DNA of 46,028 nt from contig CANDEX010000003.1 of NCBI GenBank assembly GCA_947383875.1, forward strand, positions 1-46,028. Reading direction: 5' to 3'. This document shows positions 1 through 9,200 of the stretch, in pieces. Under the pieces are notes generated by a model. The model saw only the letters and a program-made list of their open reading frames with translations. It ran no database searches and was not told the origin of the DNA. The position numbers and the translations under genes were made by a program. Numbering within the stretch: the first letter of the stretch is position 1; each line of letters opens with the position of its first letter. Source of the stretch: an uncultured Azospirillum sp. (GTDB taxonomy: Bacteria > Pseudomonadota > Alphaproteobacteria > RF32 > CAG-239).

Positions 1-1
1 G

Positions 2-379
2 CTCAAATGCCCTTTTGATAAATCTAAATTGTTTTGCACTAAAAAATCGGAGGTTACCAACTTGATAGTGCCTAATTATAAAGAAGGTAAAGTTTTATCG
101 GCTCAAGGGACTTCTTATACTGTTGGTTCAGGAAACTTAGCCTCTTACTCTTGCGGATGGGTTCTATTTGAAAATTATAATACCAGCAGTCAAAATAATA
201 ACGGTCAATCAAAATGGTATATAAACGATAAGCTTATAGGACGACAAACATCCGGAACTGTTGGCAGGTACACAGATTATAACACTGCAATATATTTTGT
301 TACAAAAAATGATACTTTCAAAAATGATGGTAAGGCAGGAGATAACCTTTTAACTTTCTTTCCATGCAAAGGCTACTGA
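2..379 (+). CDS. C-terminal part of a Cys-containing, probably secreted protein (partial)
   Basis: The reading frame is open to the left edge, so this is the 3' end of a longer gene; the TTG at 29 is only an internal codon. The first visible residues carry a C-P-F-D-x-S-K-x-x-C motif with Cys-x8-Cys spacing. The same motif with the same spacing occurs near the N-terminus of the secreted protein at 17848-18681. The rest is rich in Asn, Tyr, Thr and Gly (surface-protein-like) and ends with one more Cys four residues from the C-terminus. A strong terminator follows directly. I do not recognise a catalytic domain. Export is inferred from the paralogous motif and the composition, because the N-terminus lies outside the window. 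Confidence 0.7.
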   Translation, partial: LKCPFDKSKLFCTKKSEVTNLIVPNYKEGKVLSAQGTSYTVGSGNLASYSCGWVLFENYNTSSQNNNGQSKWYINDKLIGRQTSGTVGRYTDYNTAIYFVTKNDTFKNDGKAGDNLLTFFPCKGY

Positions 380-387
380 CACACCAC

Positions 388-429
388 AAAAAAAAGGGAA
401 GTGATTTCAACAATCAACTCCCTTTTTTT
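388..429. terminator. Bidirectional intrinsic terminator between convergent genes
   Basis: A run of As and GGGA pairs with TCCC and a run of Ts; inside, GATT/AATC closes a small loop. It lies between the plus-strand gene ending at 379 and the minus-strand gene ending at 433, so it can serve both. Confidence 0.8.
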
Positions 430-432
430 CAT

Positions 433-744
433 TTAAGTGTTTAAACTTTTAATCATTTTCACAACCGGATTTCCATTTTGTTCCGTGACCGTCATGTTAG
501 AATGGCTTTCACCAACATTCATTTCCCGATATCTGAGTTTTGCCGTTTTGTAGGCTCTTCCTGAAATGATTTCTCGTACGAAATACATTTTGCCGACATT
601 GCAGACCAGACAAAAATGAATAACTTTCTTACAGCCGGTAAAGACAGAACATAACATAGGAAAAGAAATAAATAATTTTTTTTCATCAGGAAAGGCGCGT
701 CTCATCATTTGCAGACCGTCTTCCATTGTAATCATTTGTGCCAT
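433..744 (-). CDS. Small hypothetical protein (103 aa)
   Basis: I do not recognise this protein. It is 103 residues, basic, with three Cys clustered in the first half (CSVFTGC...CLVC) and no signal peptide or membrane segment. The ATG at 744 has no good Shine-Dalgarno sequence; an ATG seven codons in (MEDGL) is an alternative start. Support for a real gene is its own convergent terminator at 388-429 and a plausible promoter directly upstream (763-791). It could be a conserved cytosolic protein of unknown role; a spurious frame is not excluded. Confidence 0.5.
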   Translation of the reverse strand: MAQMITMEDGLQMMRRAFPDEKKLFISFPMLCSVFTGCKKVIHFCLVCNVGKMYFVREIISGRAYKTAKLRYREMNVGESHSNMTVTEQNGNPVVKMIKSLNT

Positions 745-762
745 AATAACAGAAATTTTAGT

Positions 763-791
763 TAGATATAATAATATAAATATTTTGCCAA
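763..791 (-). promoter_or_regulatory. Candidate sigma70-type promoter for the 433-744 gene
   Basis: Read on the minus strand: TTGGCA, a 17-nt spacer, then TATCTA. The predicted transcription start would leave a 5' leader of only about a dozen bases, which fits the lack of a Shine-Dalgarno sequence. Pattern match only. Confidence 0.35.
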
Positions 792-909
792 GCTAAGCTA
801 TGTCGGAAGACATGTCAATAAAATTATCATCACCAGCCTTTATATTCTTTAATTGATAGCTAAATAGTTGAGGTCGTTTTATATTTTCAGTACAACAAGG
901 AAACAGCAG

Positions 910-2178
910 ATGAAATCTCACCGTTATATTTCGTTGGTTTCGGGACTGGCTTTAGGTTTTGGCCTCTTGTCCGCACCGGTATCGGCACAGACTACCGCCT
1001 CTGACAACAATCAGCAATCACTACAAAATGATGTCAACAAAGCTAAAAGCGCGAAAGAAAGAATCGCCACCAACCAAGCAAGACGTAACAGTACATTCAG
1101 TGACTTCGGCCAGGCTTATACAGACTTTAAAAACAAACTGAATAAAAATTATGGGCTGGATTATTCTGTTGATATTTCTTATATGGGGCAGCGAGCAGCA
1201 CCTAACGGCAAAAAAAATTCCATGCAGACTTATATTTATCCGTCTGTTACATGGACAACATTTAATAATGAATACGGCACAGGTACATTAAACGCAGCCT
1301 ATACAATGATACGTTACGGCGGAAAGAACGGCTCTTGGCTGGGAAATCGTATCGGTGTTCAGACAGATATAAATGACTATACATCCGCGCAAAATTCTTT
1401 TGATGAATTATATTACAGTTATCAGCTGGGCGGTGATTGGAACTGGCTTACTCTTGGTCTCGGTCAATTCCCGTTATATAATTTTGACGGTTCTCCCTAT
1501 GCCGCGAACCAGCAGGTAAACTTTGTCAACTATGCTTTATCTCAGAATGCGACGGCATCTTATCCGACAGCCGGTGTAGGTATGTATGCCCAAATTACGC
1601 CAAACGAAGACTGGAGCTTTACTTTCGGCGGACAAGATGCTTCGGATCCGGATGCCACCAGTGTGCAATTAAATCATTTTAGCGATGAGCATTACACGAC
1701 TTTTGCATCCGTATCTTACACTCCGACAATTAAAGGCCTTGGTGAAGGACAATACTCGGTTATGGTTTATAATGTTCCCGGTGTAAAACTCCAACCGGAG
1801 ACAACAAACGGATGGTCTCTCAACCTCAGCCAGAATATCGGCGATAAACTGGCTGTTTTCAGCCGGATTAACGGCGTTTCGGGGCATACAGAAACAATCA
1901 AACGCTCATATGTTTTGGGTGCTGTTTACAATAACCCGCTGGATCGTAACCCCTTAGATCAAATCGGGTTGGCTTTTGCTTATAACCAAATTAATGAAAA
2001 AGCCGTCGGCTCAAAACTCAATCATGAAAGCGAAAAAATAATTGAGGGATACTGGGCTTGGGGTGTTTCAAAATGGATGACTCTGACTCCGGATATTCAA
2101 TTCTATATCGATCCGGCATCTAATTCAAAATCTGATTATGCCACAGTGTTTACGCTACGTTCTACTTTCTTTTTCTAA
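910..2178 (+). CDS. OprB-type outer-membrane porin
   Basis: A 422-aa precursor. An N-terminal signal peptide ends around APVSA-Q, then a short polar helical stretch (QSLQNDVNKAKSAKERIATNQARR region), then a beta-barrel with alternating aromatic strands ending in a terminal Phe, as in proteins inserted by the BAM machinery. Strand patterns such as DELYYSYQLGGDWNWLTLG-GQFP and the closing ATVFTLRSTFFF resemble the carbohydrate-selective porin OprB family. I chose ATG 910 because AAGGA sits about 8 nt upstream; the longer frame from TTG 868 has no ribosome-binding site. Substrate is unknown. The chlamydial arginine porin AaxA belongs to this family, and an AaxB/AaxC-type pair lies 8.6 kb downstream, so arginine is a possible alternative to sugars. 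Confidence 0.8.
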   Translation: MKSHRYISLVSGLALGFGLLSAPVSAQTTASDNNQQSLQNDVNKAKSAKERIATNQARRNSTFSDFGQAYTDFKNKLNKNYGLDYSVDISYMGQRAAPNGKKNSMQTYIYPSVTWTTFNNEYGTGTLNAAYTMIRYGGKNGSWLGNRIGVQTDINDYTSAQNSFDELYYSYQLGGDWNWLTLGLGQFPLYNFDGSPYAANQQVNFVNYALSQNATASYPTAGVGMYAQITPNEDWSFTFGGQDASDPDATSVQLNHFSDEHYTTFASVSYTPTIKGLGEGQYSVMVYNVPGVKLQPETTNGWSLNLSQNIGDKLAVFSRINGVSGHTETIKRSYVLGAVYNNPLDRNPLDQIGLAFAYNQINEKAVGSKLNHESEKIIEGYWAWGVSKWMTLTPDIQFYIDPASNSKSDYATVFTLRSTFFF

Positions 2179-2187
2179 ACATCGGCG

Positions 2188-2213
2188 GGCGGCTTGACAC
2201 GGCTTGAGCCGCC
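2188..2213 (+). terminator. GC-rich hairpin after the porin gene
   Basis: GGCGGCT pairs with AGCCGCC around a 12-nt loop, ten bases after the porin stop codon. There is no T-run after it, so it may be a weak terminator or an mRNA-stabilising 3' hairpin. Confidence 0.5.
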
Positions 2214-2316
2214 TCTACCATTGTTATATACAGCAACGTAAATTTAACTTTACTTTTAACAGTCTTTGATTGTAAATAATGTATTAACTAAACATTAATA
2301 TTTATGCTGAAATCTA

Positions 2317-2865
2317 ATGAATAAAAATTTTAAAATCACTATTTTAGCCTTGCTTACAATTATTTGCGCAGCCTGCAAAAATAATCCGTCGCCGGCCCCC
2401 GTCCCTCCTCAAATCGTTCCTGCTGTTGAAGTTAAACGCCCTGATGCTCCCAAGCATGTGTTGGGTATTATCGGGGCTGTCGAACCGGTTTATGTTCTGC
2501 CGATGAAATCTCCTTTTCTGGCCAGAATTGATACCGGTGCGGAAAACTCCTCTTTAGATGTTCAAAATTTACGCTATTTTGAACGTGACGGTGAAAAATG
2601 GGTCAGCTTTGAACTCGTAAACGATCAAAATGGCGAAAAACACCTTTTTGAAAAGAAAATTTTACGCTTTGTGACAATTAAACGCATCAATGAAAGCGAA
2701 AAACGCGCATCCGTTTTGATGGATATTAAATTCGGCGGACAAATTATTAAAGAAAAATTTTCTTTAGCTGACAGAGAAAAATTTGAATATCAGATACTTA
2801 TCGGGCGCAACATCCTTACCGGACGCGCTATTGTTGATACGTCACTCTCCAACACACTTCATTAA
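2317..2865 (+). CDS. Retropepsin-like (ATP-dependent zinc protease family) lipoprotein
   Basis: 182 aa. A short hydrophobic signal ends in a lipobox-like CAAC with the lipidated Cys at residue 20, followed by a Pro/Ala-rich linker. The core carries A-R-I-D-T-G-A-E-N-S-S-L (Asp72), the aspartic-protease-like DTGA signature of the RimB/'ATP-dependent zinc protease' family (PF05618), and a later ILIGRNIL-G-A-VD segment typical of the family. It starts a three-gene unit: the 7TM protein follows after 15 nt, and the ATP-grasp ligase after that. Homologues typically occur with RimK-like ligases. It is probably membrane-anchored on the periplasmic side. The substrate is unknown, and neither ATP dependence nor zinc dependence can be seen in the sequence. 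Confidence 0.8.
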   Translation: MNKNFKITILALLTIICAACKNNPSPAPVPPQIVPAVEVKRPDAPKHVLGIIGAVEPVYVLPMKSPFLARIDTGAENSSLDVQNLRYFERDGEKWVSFELVNDQNGEKHLFEKKILRFVTIKRINESEKRASVLMDIKFGGQIIKEKFSLADREKFEYQILIGRNILTGRAIVDTSLSNTLH

Positions 2866-2880
2866 AAGAGACTTAATTCC

Positions 2881-4416
2881 ATGCTTAAAAAGTTTGTTTC
2901 CTTGCGCAAAATTCTCACTTTGGGACTGGTGTTATCTGTGATTTTTGCCGCTTTCAGTATTTATTACAAAACGACTTATTGGGGTTTCAAATTCATGCCC
3001 AAACAAACCGCTAAAGTGTGGACGATAGAAGCTCACGTCTCTTTCGCACCAAACGGAGATCCCATTAAAGTTTCTGTTGCGACTCCGACTATCAGTGATG
3101 ATTTCAAAATCCTTGATGAAGATATTGTTGCTCCCAATTATACCGTAAAAAAGCTTTCTCAGCAAAATCGAATTATTTTGACTTCTGACAGTATGGAACA
3201 GGAACAAAATATTTATTACAGAGTTTTATTGTTTGATAATGAAGATGCGAAAGGTAAAACACCTGCTCCGGCACCGTCTCAGCCGGAAAAACCCATTTTA
3301 GACGAACAAATGACGGCTACCGCGGAAAAGCTTTTGCAACAAGCAGATGCAATGCCGGGTGATGAGGTTCAAAAAATTATTCGATTGTTAAACCAAACGC
3401 CGCCGGATTCAACCGTTGTTGCCTTTTTGCCATTAAAGAAAACCCCTAAAGATATCAGCGATGCTATTCGCACACTGCTTGATTTGAAAGGCATTCCCAA
3501 CCGTACGGCCCGCGGCATTAAACTTGAAGAAGACAAAAAATCATTCAGTGCTGACTTGATGCTTGAAGCATATATTGACGGCGTATGGAAACTCTACAAT
3601 ATTGAAACAGGTAAAAAAGGAAAACCTGAAAACTTTGTTTTATTCCAGCGCGGCGGCGAATCACTGATTGACGTTGAAGGCGGAAATGATTCTACCGTTA
3701 AATTTTCGGTAATGAAATCTATTACCTCTACCCTTAATCTGGCCGGAAAAAGAGCTAAGCTGGCCAAACAGGAAACATTATTTGACTACTCGGTATTTAA
3801 TCTGCCCTTGAATGAGCAAAATACCATCAAATGGCTGACTATTTTTCCTCTGGCTATTCTAGTTATCGTCCTCATTCGCAACGTGGTCGGAATTGTGACA
3901 ATGGGAACATTTACGCCAATGTTGATTTCTTTGGCTTTAGTAAAGACAGGTTTGATTCCGGGCTTAGTCTGCTTCTCCATTATTTTATCAGTGGGGCTGG
4001 TGTTGCGCGCCGTATTATCCCGCCTGAATTTACTTTTAGTTCCGCGAATTTCCGCTGTGGTTATCTTTGTTATTTTGATGATGCAGTCCATGACTATCTT
4101 AGGCTACAGATTCAGTGTCGACATTGGTTTATCTGCGGTATTCTTCCCAATTATCATTATGGCATGGATTATCGAACGTGCTTCCATCACTTGGGAAGAA
4201 GAAGGTCCCAGTAATGCTTGTCGAGAAGTTTTTTACAGCGTTATTGCGGCGATTATCGTTTATGACATTATTAACAATGAAGTTATCCGCCATATAATGT
4301 TTGTCTTCAATGAGCTGAATCTGGTTATTCTGTTTATCGTTATGTTGCTCGGTACATATACCGGCTATCGATTGACAGAACTGAAACGTTTTGCTCCTCT
4401 GGTGAAGGACAGATAA
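2881..4416 (+). CDS. Inactive transglutaminase-like domain fused to seven TM helices
   Basis: 511 aa. An N-terminal membrane anchor (about 12-30) precedes a large soluble domain (about 35-300) with a transglutaminase-like segment (PKDISDAIRTLLDLKGIPNRTARGI). The usual catalytic Cys-His-Asp triad is not apparent, which fits the 'inactive transglutaminase fused to 7 TM' family. The last 200 residues form seven hydrophobic segments beginning with IKWLTIFPLAILVIVLI and containing GTFTPMLISLALV. It sits between a retropepsin-like lipoprotein and an ATP-grasp ligase (2 nt before the latter's start), the usual neighbourhood of this family. A purine-rich GAGA precedes the ATG. It probably connects the cytoplasmic ligase with the periplasmic protease. 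The transported or modified molecule is not known. Confidence 0.85.
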   Translation: MLKKFVSLRKILTLGLVLSVIFAAFSIYYKTTYWGFKFMPKQTAKVWTIEAHVSFAPNGDPIKVSVATPTISDDFKILDEDIVAPNYTVKKLSQQNRIILTSDSMEQEQNIYYRVLLFDNEDAKGKTPAPAPSQPEKPILDEQMTATAEKLLQQADAMPGDEVQKIIRLLNQTPPDSTVVAFLPLKKTPKDISDAIRTLLDLKGIPNRTARGIKLEEDKKSFSADLMLEAYIDGVWKLYNIETGKKGKPENFVLFQRGGESLIDVEGGNDSTVKFSVMKSITSTLNLAGKRAKLAKQETLFDYSVFNLPLNEQNTIKWLTIFPLAILVIVLIRNVVGIVTMGTFTPMLISLALVKTGLIPGLVCFSIILSVGLVLRAVLSRLNLLLVPRISAVVIFVILMMQSMTILGYRFSVDIGLSAVFFPIIIMAWIIERASITWEEEGPSNACREVFYSVIAAIIVYDIINNEVIRHIMFVFNELNLVILFIVMLLGTYTGYRLTELKRFAPLVKDR

Positions 4417-4418
4417 CA

Positions 4419-5375
4419 ATGTTTGCCAAGCTGTTTGACAGATTTGCCAGTCCGAAGCGTTTGCGTGAAGCCGGTATTCTCGGTATGAATAAGCGTAACT
4501 ACAGTGTTATTGCCCAATATAATCGGCGGCGGCTTTATCCTTTAGTGGATGATAAGGTTCAAACCAAAATGCTGGCCAATAAAATCGGAATTAATACTCC
4601 GGGACTTATTGGTGTTATTGAATATCAGCATGAAGTTAAAAACATTTTGGACATTGTCAAAAATTATAAAGAGTTTGTGGTTAAGCCGGCACACGGCAGC
4701 GGCGGCAAAGGTGTTTTGGTCATCAAAGACTACAGTGAAGATGCTTTCACCACCCCGTCCGGCAAACAGATTACCTATAATGAGCTTTACCAACATATCT
4801 CCAATGTATTAAGCGGTTTATACAGTTTGGGCGGAAAATACGACGTCGCGGTTATAGAAGAGCTGGTACATTTCAGTGACATATTCAATAACTACAGCTA
4901 TCAGGGTATCCCTGATGTTCGGGTTATTGTTTATAAAGGTTATCCCGCAATGGCGATGATGCGTCTGGCTACAGCCGAATCAGACGGCAGGGCAAACCTG
5001 CATCAAGGTGCTGTCGGTGTTGGTCTGGATATCAGCAGCGGTAAGGCTATAAATGCTGTTATGCATAATATTCCGATTACCCATCACCCAGACACCGGCG
5101 TAGATTTAATGAAGCTTGAAGTTCCGCTGTGGAAAGAGCATTTAGAAATCGCCACCAAAGCCTATGACATGACTAAACTTGGTTATTTGGGAGCGGATAT
5201 TGTATTGGATAAGTTTCGCGGTCCGATGATGTTGGAATTAAATGCGCGGCCGGGGCTGGCTATTCAAATCGCCAATCGAAGAGGCTTGGCTAAGGTCTTG
5301 AAGAATATTGACAAGAATTATCCGCAAGGATTAAGCGCGGCGGAGCGGCTTGACTTTGTTTTGAAAAACAACTAA
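4419..5375 (+). CDS. RimK-related ATP-grasp alpha-L-glutamate ligase-like protein
   Basis: 318 aa, cytosolic, ATP-grasp fold. Visible signatures are the N-terminal GILGMNKRN-Y..YN-R-LYP start typical of this subfamily, the nucleotide-binding loop VVKPAHGSGGKGVLVI and the metal-binding GPMMLELNARPGLAIQIANR segment. These match the 'alpha-L-glutamate ligase-like' family (TIGR02291 type) rather than RimK itself. The start lies 2 nt after the preceding stop, with GAAGGA about 9 nt upstream, so it is translated from the same mRNA as the 7TM protein. The family is expected to form an amide bond using ATP; the amino acid added and the acceptor are unknown. Product and operon identity are confident, substrate is not. 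Confidence 0.88.
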   Translation: MFAKLFDRFASPKRLREAGILGMNKRNYSVIAQYNRRRLYPLVDDKVQTKMLANKIGINTPGLIGVIEYQHEVKNILDIVKNYKEFVVKPAHGSGGKGVLVIKDYSEDAFTTPSGKQITYNELYQHISNVLSGLYSLGGKYDVAVIEELVHFSDIFNNYSYQGIPDVRVIVYKGYPAMAMMRLATAESDGRANLHQGAVGVGLDISSGKAINAVMHNIPITHHPDTGVDLMKLEVPLWKEHLEIATKAYDMTKLGYLGADIVLDKFRGPMMLELNARPGLAIQIANRRGLAKVLKNIDKNYPQGLSAAERLDFVLKNN

Positions 5376-5407
5376 ATATTCAGTAGAATAAAACAAAGGA
5401 GATTATC

Positions 5408-6043
5408 ATGGCTAAAGAAGAAAAATCGGCCTCCGGCGAGGCGAAATTGCTCAAAAGCAACACGAAAAAACTTGGCAAGAGCGCAACGAAACCCTTGGCT
5501 AAATCAGATGTTAAGCAATTGGATATGAGCAAGTCCCGCGCAAAGAAAATTAAGCATTCTTATCAGGTGAAAGATGCCGAAAATTCTTTATTGCTGAAAT
5601 TAAAAGACGGCGAAGTCGTGATTGAAATGAATCCGGAAATTGCACCTAACCATGTTGCACGGATTAAAGAGTTGGTTCGTTCCGGTTTTTATAACGGATT
5701 AAAATTTCACCGTGTCATTGACGGTTTTATGGCTCAAACCGGCTGTCCCTATGGTACAGGCACCGGAGGCAGCGGCAAAAAACTGAAAGCGGAATTCAAC
5801 CGCACCCCGCACAAACGCGGCACAGTTTCCATGGCACGCTCTATGATGCCGGATTCTGCCGACAGTCAATTTTTTATTTGCTTTGCTGATTGTCCTTGGT
5901 TAGATGGACAATACACCGTTTGGGGTGAAGTCACTGCCGGTATGGAATATGTTGACATGATAAAGAAAGGTGCCGGAGCCAATGGTGCTGTCAGTAATCC
6001 GGACGAAATTATCAGTCTGGAAGTTATTGCTGATATCGGCTAA
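5408..6043 (+). CDS. Cyclophilin-type peptidyl-prolyl cis-trans isomerase with Lys-rich N-terminal repeats
   Basis: 211 aa. Residues from about 57 onward form a small bacterial cyclophilin (PpiB-like): FHRVIDGFMAQTG, TGTGGSG, FNRTPHKRGTVSMAR, SQFFICFAD and LDGQYTVWGEV contain the catalytic Arg, the Gln/Phe pocket and the Trp of the active site. It would catalyse prolyl bond isomerisation. No signal peptide is present, so it is cytosolic. The first ~50 residues are an unusual basic extension with four octapeptide repeats (see repeat entry). AAAGGAG precedes the ATG. It stands 32 nt after the ATP-grasp gene and may be co-transcribed with it; a strong terminator follows at 6060. Confidence 0.92.
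   Translation: MAKEEKSASGEAKLLKSNTKKLGKSATKPLAKSDVKQLDMSKSRAKKIKHSYQVKDAENSLLLKLKDGEVVIEMNPEIAPNHVARIKELVRSGFYNGLKFHRVIDGFMAQTGCPYGTGTGGSGKKLKAEFNRTPHKRGTVSMARSMMPDSADSQFFICFADCPWLDGQYTVWGEVTAGMEYVDMIKKGAGANGAVSNPDEIISLEVIADIG
5438..5533 (+). repeat. Four tandem octapeptide-coding repeats (consensus T-K-x-L-x-K-S-x)
   Basis: Residues 11-42 of the cyclophilin align as four 8-residue units: EAKLLKSN, TKKLGKSA, TKPLAKSD and VKQLDMSK. Leu at position 4 and Ser at position 7 are invariant, and Lys at position 6 is present in three of four. The DNA itself is diverged, so the repeat is visible at protein level only. Confidence 0.7.
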
Positions 6044-6059
6044 TGATTTTTATTTTACC

Positions 6060-6086
6060 AGCCCGGAGTTTCCGGGCTTTTTTATT
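6060..6086 (+). terminator. Intrinsic terminator after the cyclophilin gene
   Basis: GCCCGGA and TCCGGGC pair around a GTT loop and are followed by a six-T run. Confidence 0.93.
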
Positions 6087-6205
6087 AAATTTCCTCTGTA
6101 AACTATGATATTGAGGCTGAGAACCTTTGGTTTGACCTCTTTTTTTCGGAAGCTGTGTCTAATGAGCCTCCGTTAAATCGGTGAACTATAAGGCATATAA
6201 TAGAA

Positions 6206-6231
6206 AAGGCCTTGGAATATTCCAAGGCCTT
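6206..6231 (-). terminator. Palindromic terminator after the RND pump gene
   Basis: A perfect palindrome (AAGGCCTTGGAAT...) lies just past the minus-strand stop codon at 6236, and on that strand it is followed by TTTTCTATT. Confidence 0.85.
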
Positions 6232-6235
6232 GGCT

Positions 6236-9200
6236 CTATTTCATTTTATCCTTTAGCAAAGGACGTCCTTCCTTCAACGCCCGTTTTTTAATTTTGCGGC
6301 GGACGACATTTTCTTCATCAAAGGTTTCGCCTATAATAGCAAACATCATCGGAACAAACAACGTCGCGACAAAGGTTGACATTAACATACCACCGATTAA
6401 CCCTGTGCCGATAGCATGACGGCTGGCCGCACCGGCACCGGTACTGATTGCCAATGGCACAACACCTAAGGTGAAAGCCAGAGAAGTCATCACAATCGGA
6501 CGGAAGCGGAGTTTTGCCGCTTCTATCGCAGCATTGACATAAGTCATTCCGGCCTGTACCTGCATAACCGCAAATTCCACAATCAAAATAGCGTTTTTGG
6601 CTGCCAGACCAATTAAAGTGACCAAGCCAACTTGGAAGTATAAGTCATTTTGCGTTCCTCGCAGCAAGGTTGCCAATAGAGCACCGCTCACCGCAAAAGG
6701 AACTGATAAAATAACAACCATCGGCAATGACCATTTTTCATATTGGGCAGACAAAATCAGGAAAACCATGATAATACCAAAGATAAAGGCTTGACTGGAA
6801 GCACTGCCGGTTTGTTTTTCCTGAAAAGCAGAGCCTATCCAAGATAAGCTATAGTCTTTATCCAAGACTTCATCGGCAATTTTATCCATCGCCTCAATGG
6901 CCTGTCCGGATGAATAACCCGGCGCAGGATCGCCCATAATCAAGGCTGCGGGGAAAATATTCAGACGGTTAATTAATTCCGGTCCTGTGACACGCTTCAC
7001 ATTAATCAATGTCGACAAAGGTACCAACTGACCATCATTTGATTTAACATATACATAACGCAAGTCATCAGGCGTGCGACGGAATTTGGCTTCCGACTGT
7101 ACGGTTACCCGGAAATTACGTCCCTGATAGGTAAAGTCATTGACATAAACATTACCAAAGGTTGATTGCATCACCGTATAAATAGCATCAATCGGGACAT
7201 TCAACACTCTGGCTTTTTCTCTGTCTAAATCAATTTGATATTGCGGAGTTGATACAGAGAAGGTTGTACGGACATTACTTAATGCCGGATTTTTATTCGC
7301 CGCATCCACAAATTTTTGAGTTTCAGCCATTAACTCTTGTGATGTATGCCCTGCCCTGTTTTGAATGTAGGCCTCAAAACCGCCGGTCGTACTCATACCC
7401 ATAATTGGCGGCATATTAAATGCATAACCAATTCCTTCCGGCTGACTCATACCATAGCCGGTAAAGACTTGGCTCAAGGCATCGGTACTTTGGGAAGCAT
7501 CCTTACGGAGGTTCCAATCTTTCAGAGTGATAAAGCTGATACCGGAGTAAGTATTCTGACTTCCGGACAACATATTAAAGCCGTTAATCGTCATCAAGCT
7601 CTCAACATCCGGATTTTTCAAAACCATCTGTGACACTTCATCCGTCATTTTTTCCGTACGCTGCAAAGAAGATGCTGCCGGCATATCATAGGCCATCATT
7701 AATGATCCCATATCTTCCATCGGCACCAAACCACCCGGAATCAGCTTAAACATCCAGATGATGCTGGCTATGACCGCAGAATATGCCAGAATAGCCGTTT
7801 TGCGATTTTTCAGAAAGAAACGAACCATGGACAGATACATCTCAGTAATTTTATCAAAAGTATTATCAAACCATTTGAAAAAACCGTGAGGCTCTTCTTT
7901 TTGGGTTCTGCGTTTGATAATCAATGCACAAAGCGACGGGGTCAGAGTTAATGCAACCAAGGCAGAAATTAACACAGATACGGCAATAGTTACAGAAAAC
8001 TGCTTATACATCACGCCGGTCATACCACCCAAAAATGCAATCGGAATAAAGACCGAAGCCAGCACCAAAGCAACAGCGACCACAGGTCCTGATACTTCCT
8101 GCATAGATTTAACTGCGGCTTCTTTGGGGGATAACCCCTCCTCGTCCATCAAACGTTCAACGTTTTCAAGCACGATAATCGCATCATCCACCACAATACC
8201 GATTGCCAGAATCAATCCGAATAAGGTTAACAGGTTAATTGAAAAGCCCAGAGCATACATTCCGGCAAAAGCTCCGATAATTGATACCGGCACTGCCAAA
8301 ATCGGAATTAAGGTCGCGCGCATATTTTGCAAAAACAGATAAACGACCAAAATAACCAAAACAACAGCTTCAATAAAGGTATGAACCACTTCGTTAATCG
8401 ACTGTTTCACAAACAAAGTCGTATCATAGGGAATATCGTAGATAATACCGTCAGGAAAACGTTTGGAAAGTTCCTGCATTTTAGCTTGTACGGCGGCCGC
8501 TGTTTCCAGTGCGTTGGCACTGGATTGCAGGTAAATCGCGAAAGCAACCGCATCTTCACCATTAAACTTGGAAGACACGCTATAATCCTGCGCACCAAGT
8601 TCAATTCGGGCAACATCTTTCAAACGCAAGATACCGCCTTTTTCATCGGTACGGAGAATAATATCTCCGAATTCTTTTTCATCAACCAACCGACCTTTAG
8701 TATTTACCGAATAGGTATAAGCCAGATACTCATCCATCGGTTCTTGCCCGAATTGTCCGGCAGCAAACTGGGAGTTCTGTTCTTGAACTGCGGCAATAAC
8801 ATCCTGCGGTGTTAAATTATAATCAGCCAGCTTATCCGGGCTGAGCCAGATGCGCATGGAATAATCCTGCGAAGCAAAGAGCGATGCATCACTAACGCCT
8901 TTAATTCGTTTTAATTCATCCAACACGTTTAATAATGCATAGTTTGACACATAAACCGTATCATAACGATCACTGGTCGAACGCATACTGATAACCTGCA
9001 AAATAGAGTTGGATTTTTCTTCAACCGTCACACCTTGTTTGGTTACTTCACCCGGAAGCTTCGGCGTTGCCATTTGCACACGGTTATTAACGTCAATCGT
9101 CGCCTGATCAGGATCTGTCCCGATGTCAAAAACGGCACCGATGGTCAGATATCCTTGTGATGTGGCGGTCGAATACATATAAATCATATTCTTGACGCCG

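Noticed and set aside
868..909. Longer porin start at TTG 868
   Set aside because: No ribosome-binding site there, while ATG 910 has AAGGA and begins a proper signal peptide.
6105..6145. CTGAGA-containing segment reminiscent of a TPP riboswitch
   Set aside because: The remaining conserved TPP elements are missing and no thiamin gene follows.
7914..8815. Plus-strand frames opposite the RND pump gene
   Set aside because: Antisense shadows of an intact conserved gene.
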